A stretch of 64,000 nucleotides of DNA from Arthonia radiata (taxonomy: Eukaryota; Ascomycota; Arthoniomycetes; Arthoniales; Arthoniaceae). A model generated the notes under the pieces. It saw nothing but the letters and a program-made list of their open reading frames with translations, ran no database searches and was not told the DNA's origin. Position 1 is the stretch's first letter; each line of letters opens with the position of its first letter. The translations under genes and the position numbers were made by a program. The stretch spans positions 124,001 through 188,000 of the forward strand of contig PSQN01000011.1 of the NCBI GenBank assembly GCA_002989075.1, written 5' to 3'. Of the stretch, positions 21,647 to 33,167 are shown one piece after another.

Positions 21647-23394
21647 ATGGAGCACGATCCCGAGGAACTCCTACAAGCTCCGACGTAAGTCTTCAGATAA
21701 ATTGGCTTCCATTGATCCTGACTCAAACGCTAGCGATCCGCCAGAACCATTAACTCGAGGGAATTCCTCCTACTATCCGCTTCATGATTTCGATCTTGCC
21801 AAAGCCGAAGGCTACCAGCAACAATATGGTGACCTGTACTTTTTACGGCTGGCAAAGCTCAAGCCGGAAGTTCAGAAGAATGCCTCAGAAGCATGGGACG
21901 ACTACAGTGTAAGTTGCTACTTTTCATTATCCCAGCAAAACGAGCAGAGCTTCCATAGGCTCCTCTGATATAACCCGTACTCAACCATTCAAGATCGCAG
22001 ACGAGATCGTGCAAAGGGTAGACCGAGTGCTCAATGTCCGTCAAGGCACCCTCTGCTGGATGACCGGCACCATCTATCTCGATATGCCGCTCAAACCCAA
22101 TATTCTCGCCGACATTGCTGCTGATCACCACATCGCCGCACCACCTCCTCGAGAGCGCTATGCGAATCCAAAGACGGGACAAGATAAGGTCATGGTCGAG
22201 GATGAGTCCGGTCGTCTTCAGCTCACAGGGCCTGTGCTGCAGGACCACCTCCTCGTGACCGGCGTCATCGTGGCTATAATGGGTACGGAGAACGCAGATG
22301 GCATGTTCGAAGTCATTGATCTCAAAGTTGCTGGCCTGCCCAGCCAACCTCCCCTGTACGCCCTGGAGCCTGCAGCACCCTCCCAACCGTCCGCTTCTGA
22401 CCCACCTCGCTCTTCCAAGATCGCCCTTATCTCCGGCCTCTCCCTCACCGGTCACACCGGTACAACACTCTCCTACGACCTCCTATCCGAATTTCTTCTC
22501 GGCGAATCTTGCTCCCCACCCCTCCAATCACTCGCATCCTCCATCTCCCGCCTCATAATTCTCGGCAACTCCCTCTCCGACTCCAATCCCCTCGGTCTCC
22601 GCGACGACCCCTTCGCACCCGTCGCCTCCGCCGCCGAGAAGAAGAAAGCCGCGACCGCCGCCCAAGGTAAGAAGTACGGTTACGACGCCAGCACATATAA
22701 TCCTCGCCCAACAGAACAGCTCGACAATTTCCTCGCCACTCTACTCCCCAGCGTACCCGTCACTTTACTACCCGGCGAAAGCGATCCAGCAAACGTCTCC
22801 CTACCCCAACAGCCACTGCACCCAGCGCTATTCCCCCGAGCACGCGCATGGGCAGACCCACCAGATCCGAACGCCACAAACAAGCCTGCCGGCACAATGA
22901 ACAGTAGCAACAAGAAGAAAACTCCACCAAAAGCACCAGAGTACCCTTTCCACTGCACCACGAACCCCTCCTACGCCAGCGTTGCCGGCCGCCTCTGCCT
23001 CTTCAGCTCCGGCCAAGCGACGCAGGATATCGCAAAATACCTGCCCGTCGGCAACGCAGACGGCTCGGACGCAGACGGCGAAACGGACGAGCCTAGCATA
23101 TGTGACCTCATGGAAGCGACATTGGCGTGGCGAGTCATCGCACCCACCGCGCCGGATACACTGTGGTGCTACCCCTACCAAAATCGAGACCCGTTCGTGG
23201 TGGACAAGGAGAAGTGTCCAGGGTTGTACGCGGTGGGGGATGCGAAGCGCTTTGAGACCAGGATGGTGGAGGGGACGAGGCTCGTGGCGGTGCCGGAGTT
23301 TAGGAGAACGGGGGAGGTGGTGATTGTGGATCTGGAGGATTTGAGCGTGCAGATCGTGAGGGTGGATGTTGTGGAGCCTGCGGAGGCAGACTAG
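21647..23394 (+). CDS. POL31: DNA polymerase delta small (B) subunit, three exons
   Basis: Model: exons 21647-21684, 21734-21908 and 21994-23394; 537 residues. Donors are both GTAAGT; acceptors are CTAG and, for the second intron, TCAAG, which frame requires instead of the nearby GCAG. The joined N-terminus runs MEHDPEELLQAPTDPPEPL, then QQYGDLYFLRLAKLKP. The OB-fold part includes TGTIYLDMPLKPNILADI and DESGRLQLTGP, and the phosphoesterase-like part includes IALISGLSLTG, LLPSVPVTLLPGESDPANVSLPQQPLHP (here only its pieces LPGESDPANVSLPQ are diagnostic) and the conserved CTTNPSYASVAG. These are POLD2/Cdc1/Pol31 features; the phosphoesterase fold is known to be catalytically dead in this family. 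It links the catalytic and accessory subunits of the replicative polymerase in the nucleus. Confidence 0.93.
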
Positions 23395-23742
23395 AGTTCA
23401 GGTATTTTGTAATGAGACCCATGTCTGCGTCGCAGCCGCGTTCTGAAGTACCGGCGTTATATCGCTCCCGGTTACAAATATGAAGAGCACGAATAGGAAG
23501 AGTGGGAGTACGCACAGATGGCAAGTGGAGCGTTCTCACGGCGATGCAATGGTGAAGCACGGTGTCTAGCGCTTAGCATTCGACAGACGCGAGTCCTTGG
23601 ACCTCTTTACAGACCATGCCAATGCCAATGCCAATGCCAATGCGCATCCAGTCCTGATGACGAGCGCCGAACGCCTTGCATCACGCATGCGCTTTCCTTC
23701 GCCACATCCAACTCACGAACCATACACCTCCCTACTTCCCCG
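23395..23742. other. Spacer between convergent POL31 and MPC1
   Basis: 348 bases of shared 3' flank with a short hexanucleotide microsatellite (listed separately). No gene seen. Confidence 0.4.
23615..23643 (+). repeat. Hexanucleotide microsatellite (CCAATG)n
   Basis: Four to five perfect tandem copies of a six-base unit read as CCAATG. It lies in the 3' flank between two convergent genes, outside the coding models. Confidence 0.9.
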
Positions 23743-24495
23743 TCACCTCCCTCCTCGCCCCTCCACACCCTTCAACACGCTCTCCTTGCCCTCCCTCAAC
23801 TTCTCCCCCGCCTGCCCTCCCAGCTCGTCCCCCTTCTTCTCCACGCCCTCCACGAACCCGCCAATCCCTTTCTTCCCTTCTCTCTCCAGCTTCTCCCGCC
23901 CCCCGAAATGCCAGTAATTCGTGTATCGGTAGCCTTGCGTCAGCTGCGCGCTGAAGTTGACGATGTGGCAGCCGAAGAGGAGGTAGTTCTTGGGGGTCAC
24001 GGCGAAGGCGTAGCGCATGAAGATGGAGGAGTAGCCGGTCAGGGCGAGGGTCATTGGGCCGGAGATGCTGTGGTTGGGGCTGTTAGCTGGGCGCGGAGGA
24101 TGGTTTGCAAGATGGGGAGGAGAGATGGAGAGAGAGACAGCGCAAATGGTGGGGAAGTCCAGGGAGAATGGACGTACATGTCAGGATCCTTCTGCGTACA
24201 ATCCATGACCGCAGCGATCGGGATGCCGAAGTTCGAGGCGGGTCCCCAGAAGTCTGTGGATTGCTTGTCAGTCAACACTTTCATGACTCCCCACTACCCT
24301 TCGCATTGCCAGCAATTTGAAGCACCACATTCTCCTCCGAACGCGTCCGAGCTTCGCGTTATCATCTCACGCTCCACAGCCCATCCCGAACCCAGGCGCA
24401 CCAACGGAGGAGAGTAGCTTACGTGTTGAGCAGAAGTAGTCCATGTACGGGTTGGACCGGATCTTCGCGTTCAGGGCTTTGACGGCGGCGGCCAT
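23743..24495 (-). CDS. MPC1: Mitochondrial pyruvate carrier subunit 1 (three exons)
   Basis: Model on minus: exons 24495-24423, 24253-24178 and 24067-23743; 157 residues. Donors GTAAGC and GTACGT; acceptors CACAG both times; phases match at each join. The joined protein reads [53 protein letters not shown], and [19 protein letters not shown]. The STHFWGPxxNxGxPxAA block and the ISGxMTxAL block are strong MPC1 signatures, and the two to three short membrane helices are visible. The C-terminal 45 residues are an added Gly/Lys/Glu-rich extension beyond the usual carrier core. MPC1 pairs with a second MPC subunit in the inner membrane to import pyruvate. Confidence 0.95.
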
Positions 24496-24884
24496 GACTG
24501 CGGTTGTTGCAGCAGTTGGCTTAAGAGGTGAGCAATAAGCTGGAAGATGAGCGCGCGCTGCTAATGTATGGGGTGGTCGGCGTTTGAGGAGTTCGGCGAC
24601 TCGGAGCCGAATGAGCGGCTACCGTGTGGCTGAGATGGGGTTGGGGCGGCAGTTTATCTCTCGTGAATTACATTAAGAGGAGTAATGAACTAGGTGAGGA
24701 GATTGAAGCATTAGATGTGGTATGGCTTGATATTTATCTATCGAGAGTGTATACATATTTCAATGTCTGATGAGTACTGCGCGTCAAAAAGCCTCCCACC
24801 TCACGCTGAAGACTACCTCTATCTATCCATCGCACTCACCCTCGCGTTCTCAGCTTCCACACAGATGCCTTTCATCCCCATTGA
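24496..24884. other. Intergenic spacer
   Basis: MPC1 promoter and 3' flank of the next minus-strand gene; no gene or repeat seen. Confidence 0.4.
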
Positions 24885-25594
24885 TCACCCTTTGCCTTCC
24901 GCACAATCGACACGCTTCTTGAGAGCCTGCTGCATGTCCTCATTGCGCGCCAGGTAGTCGCGGCCGAACGTTTCGAGCATCTCTGCCATCTGAGCCTCGA
25001 GTTCTTGCTTCTTCTGCAGGTGACCGCGAAGCTTTGAGAGATATCGCTGGCGCAGTTGAATGCTTGCCAAAGGAATCAGTAACGTGTTCATGGGGAATGC
25101 TCACGCTCCGGAGAAAGCTCACATCTCCTTCTGCCGGTTCGTCTCCAAGTCTTTGAGCTGCTTCTGATAACCGGAGGTGATGCTCTGGAGACGTTTCGAG
25201 GCCTCTGTGCGCTTCGCTGCTTGCTTGTTCTTCGCCTACACTAGATTAGAGGTTTGCAAGATCACAGAATGTAACAGCTGAAGCAAGCCTGGATGAAAAG
25301 CAATAGGCATTTGTGAGCTGCCCGCAAGGGTAGGCTTAGAGCAACTTCTTCATTAATGTGGGCCAGCATGGTAGACTCAAAAAGCAAAAGAATAGACACG
25401 AATGCACGTTAAAACCAGCCAAACTTTTCAGTCCGACTCACTGCGTCCAGTGCCTGCCTCATCTTGGTCATTACGGCGTCGTCAGCAAGTTGTTGCGAGT
25501 CCGCGACGTCGTTGGGCGCCTCGCCATCGGTGATTGGGTCTGCATCTTCGGCGAGCTGGGTAGATGCACGCTTTTTGGCGGCTCTTGGAGGCAT
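24885..25594 (-). CDS. Small coiled-coil protein, function unknown (three exons)
   Basis: Model on minus: exons 25594-25442, 25235-25123 and 25062-24885; 147 residues. Donors are GTGAGT and GTGAGC; acceptors GTAG and GCAAG; phases agree (0 then 2). The N-terminus is basic (MPPRAAKKRAS) then acidic; residues about 45-140 form a continuous coiled coil (KNKQAAKRTEASKRLQ, then RQRYLSKLRGHLQKKQELE, then MLETFGRDYLARNEDMQQ). I do not recognise the family. The 'F..DYLAR..D..QA' tail is loosely like synaptonemal/XLR-type or other chromosome-associated coils, but that is weak. It is divergent from PXR1 with only 230 bases between starts. Confidence 0.65.
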
Positions 25595-25824
25595 CTTGGA
25601 GCGTTTTCACCAGCAACAAGGAACGCTCTGATGAATGCAAAGTGATGGAGATGGACGGCTTTCGATCAGAAGATGGAGGCTTCGATATAGACGCATGTTT
25701 CCATATATGGCGATTTCTTACCTGGCGTTAGCCACGAGAGCCGGAGATAGCGTTTTTGGATCAAAACCACCCTTGTGATTTTACAAAAAGGCAGCGTCGA
25801 CCTGGACTTGGCAGATCTTGGGAT
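25595..25824. promoter_or_regulatory. Divergent promoter between the coiled-coil gene and PXR1
   Basis: A 230-base gap between two divergent start codons. There are no clear TATA or CCAAT boxes. The shared-promoter reading is inferred from the layout. Confidence 0.5.
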
Positions 25825-26974
25825 ATGGGCCTCGCTGCTGCAAGAAAGTATGAATCAGATCATTGCGAGCTGCTCTGTCGTTGTGCTGACTGAAATAACA
25901 CAGGCGACAAAAGATATCCCACGACCCCAATAACACCTCTTGGTCTCGTAATACATCTACATACGGCCAACGCATCCTAGCTTCTCAAGGATGGACGCCT
26001 GGTAGCACGCTTGGTGCTCAAGGCGCCGCTCACTCGGAGCACTTCACCGCGGGCTCGGCCGGCCATGTTCGCGTGCAGCTTAGGGAAGACAATCTTGGGC
26101 TCGGTGCGAATCTGCGAGAAGAGAATGATGCGAAGAATGTTCAGAGAATGGGTGCTTTCAGCGACATTCTGAGCAGACTCAATGGTGCAGATGACACGAT
26201 GCAGCAACGAAAGGTCAAAGCTCGAGAAGATTTAAGCCGAAAGCTGTATCTGGACAATAAGTTTGGTCCCATGCGCTTTGTGAAGGCTGGGTATCTGGTC
26301 GGTAGTGAAATCTTGCAGGATGCTCCGGAAGAAGCGAAAGCGTCGGACTCTCCGCTAAACGCCGCAGAACAAGACATGGCGAACGAAGCACCGCAGGATC
26401 ATGTAGACTGCGTGAGCAAGAAGAGAAGCAAGGAATGGAAACAGCTTCGCAAGGAGCGGAAAAGGATGCATAAGCAGGCCGAGGCTGAGACAGACGCCCA
26501 GGAGCAGATTTCAGATGACAAGGGTTTACGATTACGAGAGACGACCAAGAGCAACGCAAGAAAAAGAGTTGGCTCAGAGCAAGACGATTCTGGCGTGGTC
26601 CAAGATCAGGATGTCAGCGCCGCATCCGTAAAGGAAGCCAAGAGTCTTCGAAAGGCCGAGAAAGCCGCTCGTAAGGAGGTCAAACGATTGCGGAAGATGG
26701 CCGACGTGGAAAACGGCTCTGACATATCGAAGACTACTGCAGTAGATGCATCAAACGCTACGAAAATGAAGCGCGAACCTATTCCTCAGGTACCACCGTT
26801 GAAGTCACCGAATGCTAGAGGTTTGCACGCTGTGAGGAGCAGGTATATTCGACAGAAGAGTATGGCAGGGATGAATGCAGAAGCTCTGCGAGGGGTTTGT
26901 CTTGCCACATACATGAGGTTTCATGTACGATCCCGCTGACGAACGGATAGATATTGATGGTCAAAACTGGCTGA
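25825..26974 (+). CDS. PXR1: PinX1-like G-patch nucleolar protein (three exons)
   Basis: Model: exons 25825-25847, 25904-26894 and 26951-26974; 345 residues. Introns are both 56 bases (GTATGA...ACAG and GTTTGT...ATAG). The joined N-terminus MGLAAARKRQKISHDPNNTSW and the G-patch region (about residues 25-80: ILASQGWTPGSTLGAQ, VRVQLREDNLGLGANL) match the Gno1/PXR1/PinX1 family, which also explains RLNGADD soon after. The middle and C-terminal part is Lys/Glu/Arg-rich with KKRSKEWKQLRKERKR, typical for this protein. The last exon codes only ILMVKTG plus stop, matching the family's conserved short C-terminus after RYIRQKSMAGMNAEAL. Family roles: pre-rRNA/snoRNA processing with the Prp43 helicase and telomerase restraint, in the nucleolus. 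Confidence 0.92.
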
Positions 26975-28018
26975 GCCATTTCACAGTAATTTGCTGAGCT
27001 CGGCCAGAAATTCACCATACCTCACACTGATGTTTGCAGAAGAAGTCAATTAATGCAAATGGGCATGTGGCACTGCGAGCAATCGAAGAGCCTGAGCTTG
27101 GCGCGAGACGCACCGGTAACTAAGCGGAGGGCGGCTCTTGCTGCAGGAACGCGTCTTAGACGCCGACCCTTTGCCGTGCAAACGCTGACTTGGTGAGTCT
27201 TACTGACCACATACGGTCATGGGTGGGTCATGGCGGGTTGGGCAACGTTTGGGCTCCGAGCCTGCGTCGGGTACCACTGTACCATTGAGCCGGCATAGGT
27301 GCAGGAAGAGCAAGTGTCAACAGTGAGTTGCTTTGCGAGGGTGCCGCCTTTCCGTGGGCTATCGAAATGATACAGTAGGATGGAGCCACGTGATTACAAA
27401 ATGAGATGCGCTTGCAAAGAAGTCAATAATTAGGAGAATGGAGAGCATTGTCAGCATCGGACACGGGCGCGTCTAGGAAGCGATCGCCCCACCAACGAGC
27501 GAATGACAACACATGCCTCAATGTATCTTTTCTCCCAATCTCCAAGTACCCAAGCGCCTCTGTGCCAGAACCACATCATCGTCGCCAGGGCCACACCCTT
27601 GTCTCGTCTCAATAAAAAGTTTGACGCCTTTTCGCATCGCCTGCTCGTACCAGACCTTCGACTGTCAACGCCTCGGGTCCTTCCTGCTGATACCCCTCTT
27701 TACTTTCCTACTCCGGTCTGTACGTCCCTTGCGCCATTGTTGGATCCCCTCGATTTCTTTGCGCCGGATGTCCTGTGATAACGGCTCTCAATCCAACCCA
27801 CAAACGCATTCGAGACATCGACCCATTGTTTCGTCTCCTGTCCAACACACTTCGTTTGCTTGACGCATCGCCTGCATTCCTTGTTGCCACGGGCAGTAGA
27901 CAAGAAGAAAAGAAGTACGCTTCCTTGACCGGCCCACAAAGCCTCAGCCCACATATCCTTGCACGAACTCCAGAAGACGGCCATGCGCACCGCGCTGGAC
28001 TGAGAAAGACCAGCCTCC
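26975..28018. other. Intergenic region / promoter of the ULD gene
   Basis: About 1 kb. The right half (27480-28018) is C/T-rich with several overlapping open frames on both strands; it is probably the promoter and 5' leader of the next gene. No domain seen. Confidence 0.45.
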
Positions 28019-30107
28019 ATGTCGTACGTCAGACCAGTGGTTGTTGCCCCGCTTCTCGGCCCCATTTGACGATTGACGTCTGCGTATATACTGGTTCTGT
28101 CCAGACGAAAAGGCTCGAGCGCAAGCACTGACCCTATATGTTTCAATAGGACGCACATCAAACTCAACCTGACCCGGTCCGTATCTCGAGGCCGACAGAG
28201 TTCAGGCTCCCGACATTCTGATCCTCACGATCTCGTACCACCCGCAGAGGAGCGACTCCCGCCGGTGATATCGAGCGCTGAAGGATCAGTAGCAGCAAAC
28301 AGTCACGCTTCTGTAGAGTCGGACGTCGAAGAGGAGGAGGAAGAAGAAGACGACGACGACGAAGCTGCCTTCAGCCACGAAGAGCGACAATCAGAGGAAG
28401 ACGAGACCGATCCATCCTCACATCCTCCGCACGCGCCCGAGGTACCAGATCACAAAGAGCCTCCACCTTTACCACGGAAAGAGCGGCGCGTCCCGCACCA
28501 ACCACCTCCACCTCACCGAGGTCAGCGCAATCAGCGCTCCAGACGCCCACCACCCCCAGTTTCGGAAGACAACTCCAGTGTGGATTACGACTACGCGGAG
28601 GGCGGGTCCGTTGACCCCTATGGGCAGCCTCCCCACGAGTGGATGTGGGTGCAAGATCCCGAGTACGGCGCCCATCCTTATCCTGCTCAGCACGCACCCC
28701 ATCACCCACCACCTGCCCAACACGACTACCCACCTCGCCACTCTGGTCGACCGCCGCCAATGCAACAACACAGGCATAGTTATTACGGCGGACATTCGGG
28801 ACATCCTCCACAGCCTCCACCCGGGCAACTAATGCATTACAACTCACACGATCCATACTATCAACCAAATCCGTTCACGTCGCCATACAGTCCTTATGCC
28901 CACAACCCTTTATCACCACCGTATGCGCCGCATGCTCAAGGTTATTTCCCGCAACAGCCACCACATACACAAAGCATGGTTCCCTATGCTCAACCATATC
29001 CGCAATATATGCAGCCACCCCCTCAGCCGCAGCCGCAGTCGCCGGCTCCTGTCGTGGATGATTCTGCCGTTACCGAAAAGATCCACGTACTCAACCAGGC
29101 ATTGAACGCCCAGAAAGCCAACGAAGAAAAGAAGAAGCTCGAGGATGACCACAAGGAAAATGCCAGAAAGGCCGACGATGATCTCAGAATGGCACATGAG
29201 AAGGTGCAGGCGCTAGAAGCTAGATTCGCAATAATCGAAGAGGAACGGCGGCAGGCCGAGATTCAGAGGAAGCAAGACGAGGCGGTGAGCGCTGCAACTG
29301 AAAAGGCCAAAGCGGCGGCCGAAGCTGCTGCCAAGAACAAGGCCGAACAGCAGAAAAAGGAGCATGAAAAGGCGCTGGACAAAGCCAAAGAGGCGGAGAA
29401 GAAAGCGGAAGACGAGAAAAAGAAGGCGGAGGATGAGGTTGCGAAATTGAAGCCGACTAGTGATGACGAGGCGATGCCTATCAAGTTTGAAGATGCAGTG
29501 GGGCGCAAGTTCAAGTTCCCTTGGAAGCACTGCAAGACCTGGGAGGTTCGTATAATGCTACATGTTGAAGAAGTTTTGAGTTTTGCTGACTGGCACACAG
29601 GGCATGGACAACCTTATACAACAGGCTTTCAAGCATGTCGAGAACTACCACGACGCAGTCCGTGGACACTTCTTCGATCTCAAAGGGCCAGACGGCAACA
29701 TCATTCTCCCAGAAGTGTGGAGCGTGATCGTCCAGCCCGACTGGGCCATCACGATGCATATGTGGCCAATGACAGAAGACAAGATTGAGCCCGAGAAAGT
29801 AGGAGGCGACATGGCACCTCCGCCGCCCACCCACACGAAGCCGAAGAAGACTGACAAGCGTAGCAAAGGTGGTGGCGGGGGTTTATGGGGGTTTGGCGGT
29901 GGCGGAGGTGGGAAAAGCAAAGGGGAGTCTGCGTCGAAACACAAGTCGAACGATCCGGTGGTGCAGGTGCTCACGGACGATATGATTGCGAGCGGTGCGG
30001 GCGACGATGTGCACATCGTTGGCGCGCCCGATCCTCCGCCCAAGGAGCGCACGAAAAGCGATAGCAAATCCAAGCGACGGAGCGGTTTTTACGTGAGGCG
30101 CAGGTGA
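28019..30107 (+). CDS. Disordered/coiled-coil protein with ubiquitin-like domain
   Basis: Model: exon 1 28019-28023 (only five coding bases), exon 2 28150-29545, exon 3 29601-30107; 635 residues. The open frame of exon 2 has no ATG until far inside, so an upstream start is needed; an ATG followed by a GTACGT donor at 28024 joins in frame to the TTTCAATAG acceptor and gives MSTHIKLNLTRSVSRGR. That tiny exon is the least certain part. Residues about 20-300 are disordered: acidic runs, then His/Pro/Gln/Tyr-rich. Residues about 305-440 form an Ala/Glu/Lys coiled coil. Across the last intron lies a fungal ubiquitin-like (ULD-type) domain, about 446-523: IKFEDAVGRKFKFPW, WEGMDNLIQQAF, LKGPDGNIILPEVW and ITMHMWP. 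A Gly-rich, Lys-rich tail follows. Function unknown; scaffold-like. Confidence 0.78.
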
Positions 30108-30939
30108 AGATCGCCTTCAGAGAACAGGAAGCAGCGGAAGGATTCAGATGGAGATCTCATTTATTTCATATTCTGTCTTCTTCGTGGGGCGTGGACGGCA
30201 TCAAGCATCAGCATGAGCGAGCGCGTCATTTGTTGGATGTGTCTGGTCGTATTTCAGCGTCTGTTTTGGAACGATCTCGACGACCCGTTATGATATAGAA
30301 GATACCACTTTTGCGAGCCCTTTCAATATTGAGATTTGGTTGAGGATTTGGGTGACTGTATCTAAAGAGAAATTGAGAGTTGAGGAATCAGACTGGTGAC
30401 GATACTGCTTGAACTCCTTTCTGATGCATTGATGCTTTAGATTGTAAGCAGAATCTCTGCGCCGTCCATTGGCTGCCATTGTGGCCATTGCAGAATTGTG
30501 GCTGGTATTATGCAGCCTCGTGACTCTGCGGGAAGTTGGAGGATGGCAGATCAACGGCGCATTTCCACGACCAAGAGCTGAAAGAGGTCTGGGCTCTCCG
30601 GCAGACAGCGGGACTCCACGACGCTAGCTGGGTTTAGCGAAGTTAAACGAGCGGATCTGGAAAAGGGCCATCTCTCCCTCGCCAATAAAGGCTGTACAAG
30701 GACTTGGCATATCTCACATCTCATCTCGTTGCTGCCCTCGACCCGTCCCGTCGTCTTCACACTGTCCTTCCCACTCCTCATTGCGAATCGTGAGACATTG
30801 CCGATATATCATCAGGAGCCGCGCATCCACCTGTGCAGTCTCTTTCAAAGCCTTGTCAGGCCTCATTCGAACGGTTATAACCCGCGTCTGCTCCAGCACC
30901 AACACACCGAGGCCATTCACCCACTCTCAGTCCACGACC
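30108..30939. other. Intergenic spacer and CFEM gene promoter
   Basis: About 830 bases. A CCAATAAAG-like element at about 30680 could serve as a CCAAT/TATA-type promoter signal for the CFEM gene, and the last 200 bases are pyrimidine-rich. No gene supported. Confidence 0.4.
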
Positions 30940-32303
30940 ATGTACCAAATCACCACACTCATCCTCGCCGCGGCCTCGTTCGCCTACGCACAAGACACCA
31001 GCGGCCTGCCGACGTGTGCTGTATGCTGAACTCATTGCCCGGACTCGAGCGCCAAAGTGCTAATCCACCACAGCAAGGATGCGTCGGCAACTCGCTCTCG
31101 TCTACAGGTTGCAACCTGATCGATGCCAAGTGCATCTGCTCGGCCTCTGGCTACATTGAGTCGCTCTCCTGCTGCGTCGGCAGTCAATGTAGCCCCGACG
31201 ACATCCAGAAGACGCTCAACTATGCGCGGAGCATTTGCGCAGGCGTCGGCGTCACCAACTTACCGGATGCGCCTTCCTGCCCATCGAGCTCGGCGGCGTC
31301 TGGCCAGTAAGTCTGCTCATTTCCTTTCACTGATTTGGATTTTGTAAAACCGGTGCGAGGCGGTACTGCGCGACATCATTGGTGCGACGTGGGGCCAATG
31401 CCGGGTCCTGAATCCTAAGGGGCCGCGTAATTAGTCGCGTGACAGCGATCCTGGTACCGACTTCGACCTTTAAAGACGAGGCCTCGCGCTTGGCTACTTC
31501 ATCTCTTCAACTGCAAGCAACATGGCGGCACCTTCTTCGATTGAGATTGCAACACTCACGCATTACACGCCCACTTACGCCCCCGGCGGCTTTCAACCAC
31601 TGCAGACCGCCGGCAATCCGAACTCGCCTTCGATCCCGGCTGTACCCTCAGCGGCTGGCGGCAGATCAGACAACCCGCTGTCGGTCACTGCGTCGTATAC
31701 GCCTGGTGCGACGGTGCCGCTGCTACCATATGGAACTGGAGACTTCACGCCACCGTCAAGGACGTTCACGCCAACTCCTGCGGTTGGGTACTCGAGTCCA
31801 TATCCGAATGCGTATCCAACAACAACTTCCTCCAGTGAGGATTCCATGACAACTAGCAGCAGCGACTCAACGTCAGGTTCCAGCAGCGACTCGATGTCAA
31901 CACCCAGCAGCGACTCGATGACATCTTCAGACTTCACCACCTCTACCATGCCAGTGTTAGTGTCAAGCAGCATGCAAGACGGAAGTTTCAATTTTGAGAG
32001 TTCATTGACTGACCCATGCCTTTTCTACAGATCAAGCATGACCATGTCTGGAAGCGGCATGAGCACGATGGCCTCTGAAACGACCGGTAAGCACCCCATT
32101 CATCTCCAGTGTCCTTCCCCTCTCGCTTTCACTGACCCTCTCAAGGCGCCCCCGCGTCTGCATCAAGCGCAGCAGCCTCAGGCGGCAGCTCTGCATCCTC
32201 CGCGGCTGGTGCCTCCACCACTGGCGGCGCACCGAGAGACTACATCGGCATCATGGCGGCAGGTATGGCCGGTATTGCAGGCGTTGGCGCCGCGCTGCTG
32301 TAG
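30940..32303 (+). CDS. CFEM-domain cell-surface protein, probably GPI-anchored
   Basis: Model: exons 30940-31020, 31074-31306, 31518-32086 and 32146-32303; 346 residues. Residues 1-17 are a signal peptide (MYQITTLILAAASFAYA). The CFEM domain follows with its cysteine ladder: LPTCAQGC, STGC, AKCIC, LSCC, SQC and SIC, including the Asp in the usual haem-binding position before KCIC (LIDAKCIC). A Ser/Thr/Pro-rich stalk of about 200 residues ends in an Ala/Gly/Ser-rich linker and a hydrophobic tail (GIMAAGMAGIAGVGAALL) typical for GPI attachment. The third intron (GTAAGC...TCAAG) is firm. The second intron (GTAAGT...GCAAG, 211 bases) is long for this window and its first bases contain an in-frame TAA, so an unspliced message would end at 31310 as a 105-residue secreted protein. 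Two separate genes (30940-31310; about 31522-32303) remain possible. CFEM proteins act in haem/iron capture or host contact. Confidence 0.7.
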
Positions 32304-33167
32304 TGTTTGGAGCAGAATGTTGGAGAGCCGAACGATGACGTCTATTAACACTTGAATATTGATATCCCTGTGAATACGAAGTGTTTGTTTGTTCCTCAAC
32401 CTCTTTTCATTGGCCTTTCCGTGGGTTTATGGTAGTTTGAAGAGATGATTTGTCTCGCGTCTAGAGCGAGTAGCACTCACGAGCTTCCACAACCCCGGCG
32501 CGAACGTACTTGCCTGGCAATTCCGGCGTAATGGCAGGGGCATGGAGCATACTCAAGCTATTCCAAGCATTTGGAAGGGTTCCGCACTAGCAAAGACGTA
32601 TTGTAAGGACGCGCTCAGCTCAGCTCAGCGCACCCGAACTACTTCCAAAACCTCACGCATCGTCTACATTCGGCGATACGTCGCACTGATACCTTTCCAG
32701 ATTTTCCAGCATCTACTGCCCTCCACTCCTGGCCCTTGTCCGCCGCATCGCAGACAGAGCGTGGGTCCAGTACCCTCCCGAGCAGTGGGTCCGTTCGAGC
32801 CTCCTGCACCGGGTCATGTCGACATCATCGCGCACCACACCACACACACAACACCCTCGCTTCGCTCTCATCTCCTACGTCCCACGTCTTCGACACCTCC
32901 TTCAACACGTTCCGCTTCGAACGTCATCGCGTCCACCGTTGCCTGGGACCACGCTTCGGCTCTCCTGATCCTGGGTCCTCATCCAGCCCGTCCTCCCCGG
33001 TCCTATCTCTCTGAATGATCCTTCAAATCTGCCGCCACCCCGGTAGGCAATACGCCGCCCTTCCTCTCTCTTTCAGCTCAGTTTCCCCTCCAGCGCACAC
33101 ACTCCTCCTCCCTCTTCCCCCTCCCTCCCCACCCTCCATCTCGAGAACCCCAGCTAAGAAACACAAA
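32304..33167. other. Intergenic, pyrimidine-rich
   Basis: About 860 bases. The right 400 bases are strongly C/T-rich, like a fungal 5' leader, ending in a good start context (CACAAAATG) at 33168. Overlapping open frames are low-complexity Pro/Ser readings of the C/T tract. Confidence 0.4.

Noticed and set aside
2168-30107. Secondary-metabolite gene cluster
   Set aside because: The flavoprotein, phosphoesterase and protease are scattered among housekeeping genes, and there is no synthase, terpene cyclase or NRPS/PKS.
31900-32035. Extra intron ending at TTTTCTACAG inside the CFEM stalk
   Set aside because: The acceptor and branch look good, but no GT donor upstream gives the needed phase; splicing in other phases runs into a stop before the GPI tail.
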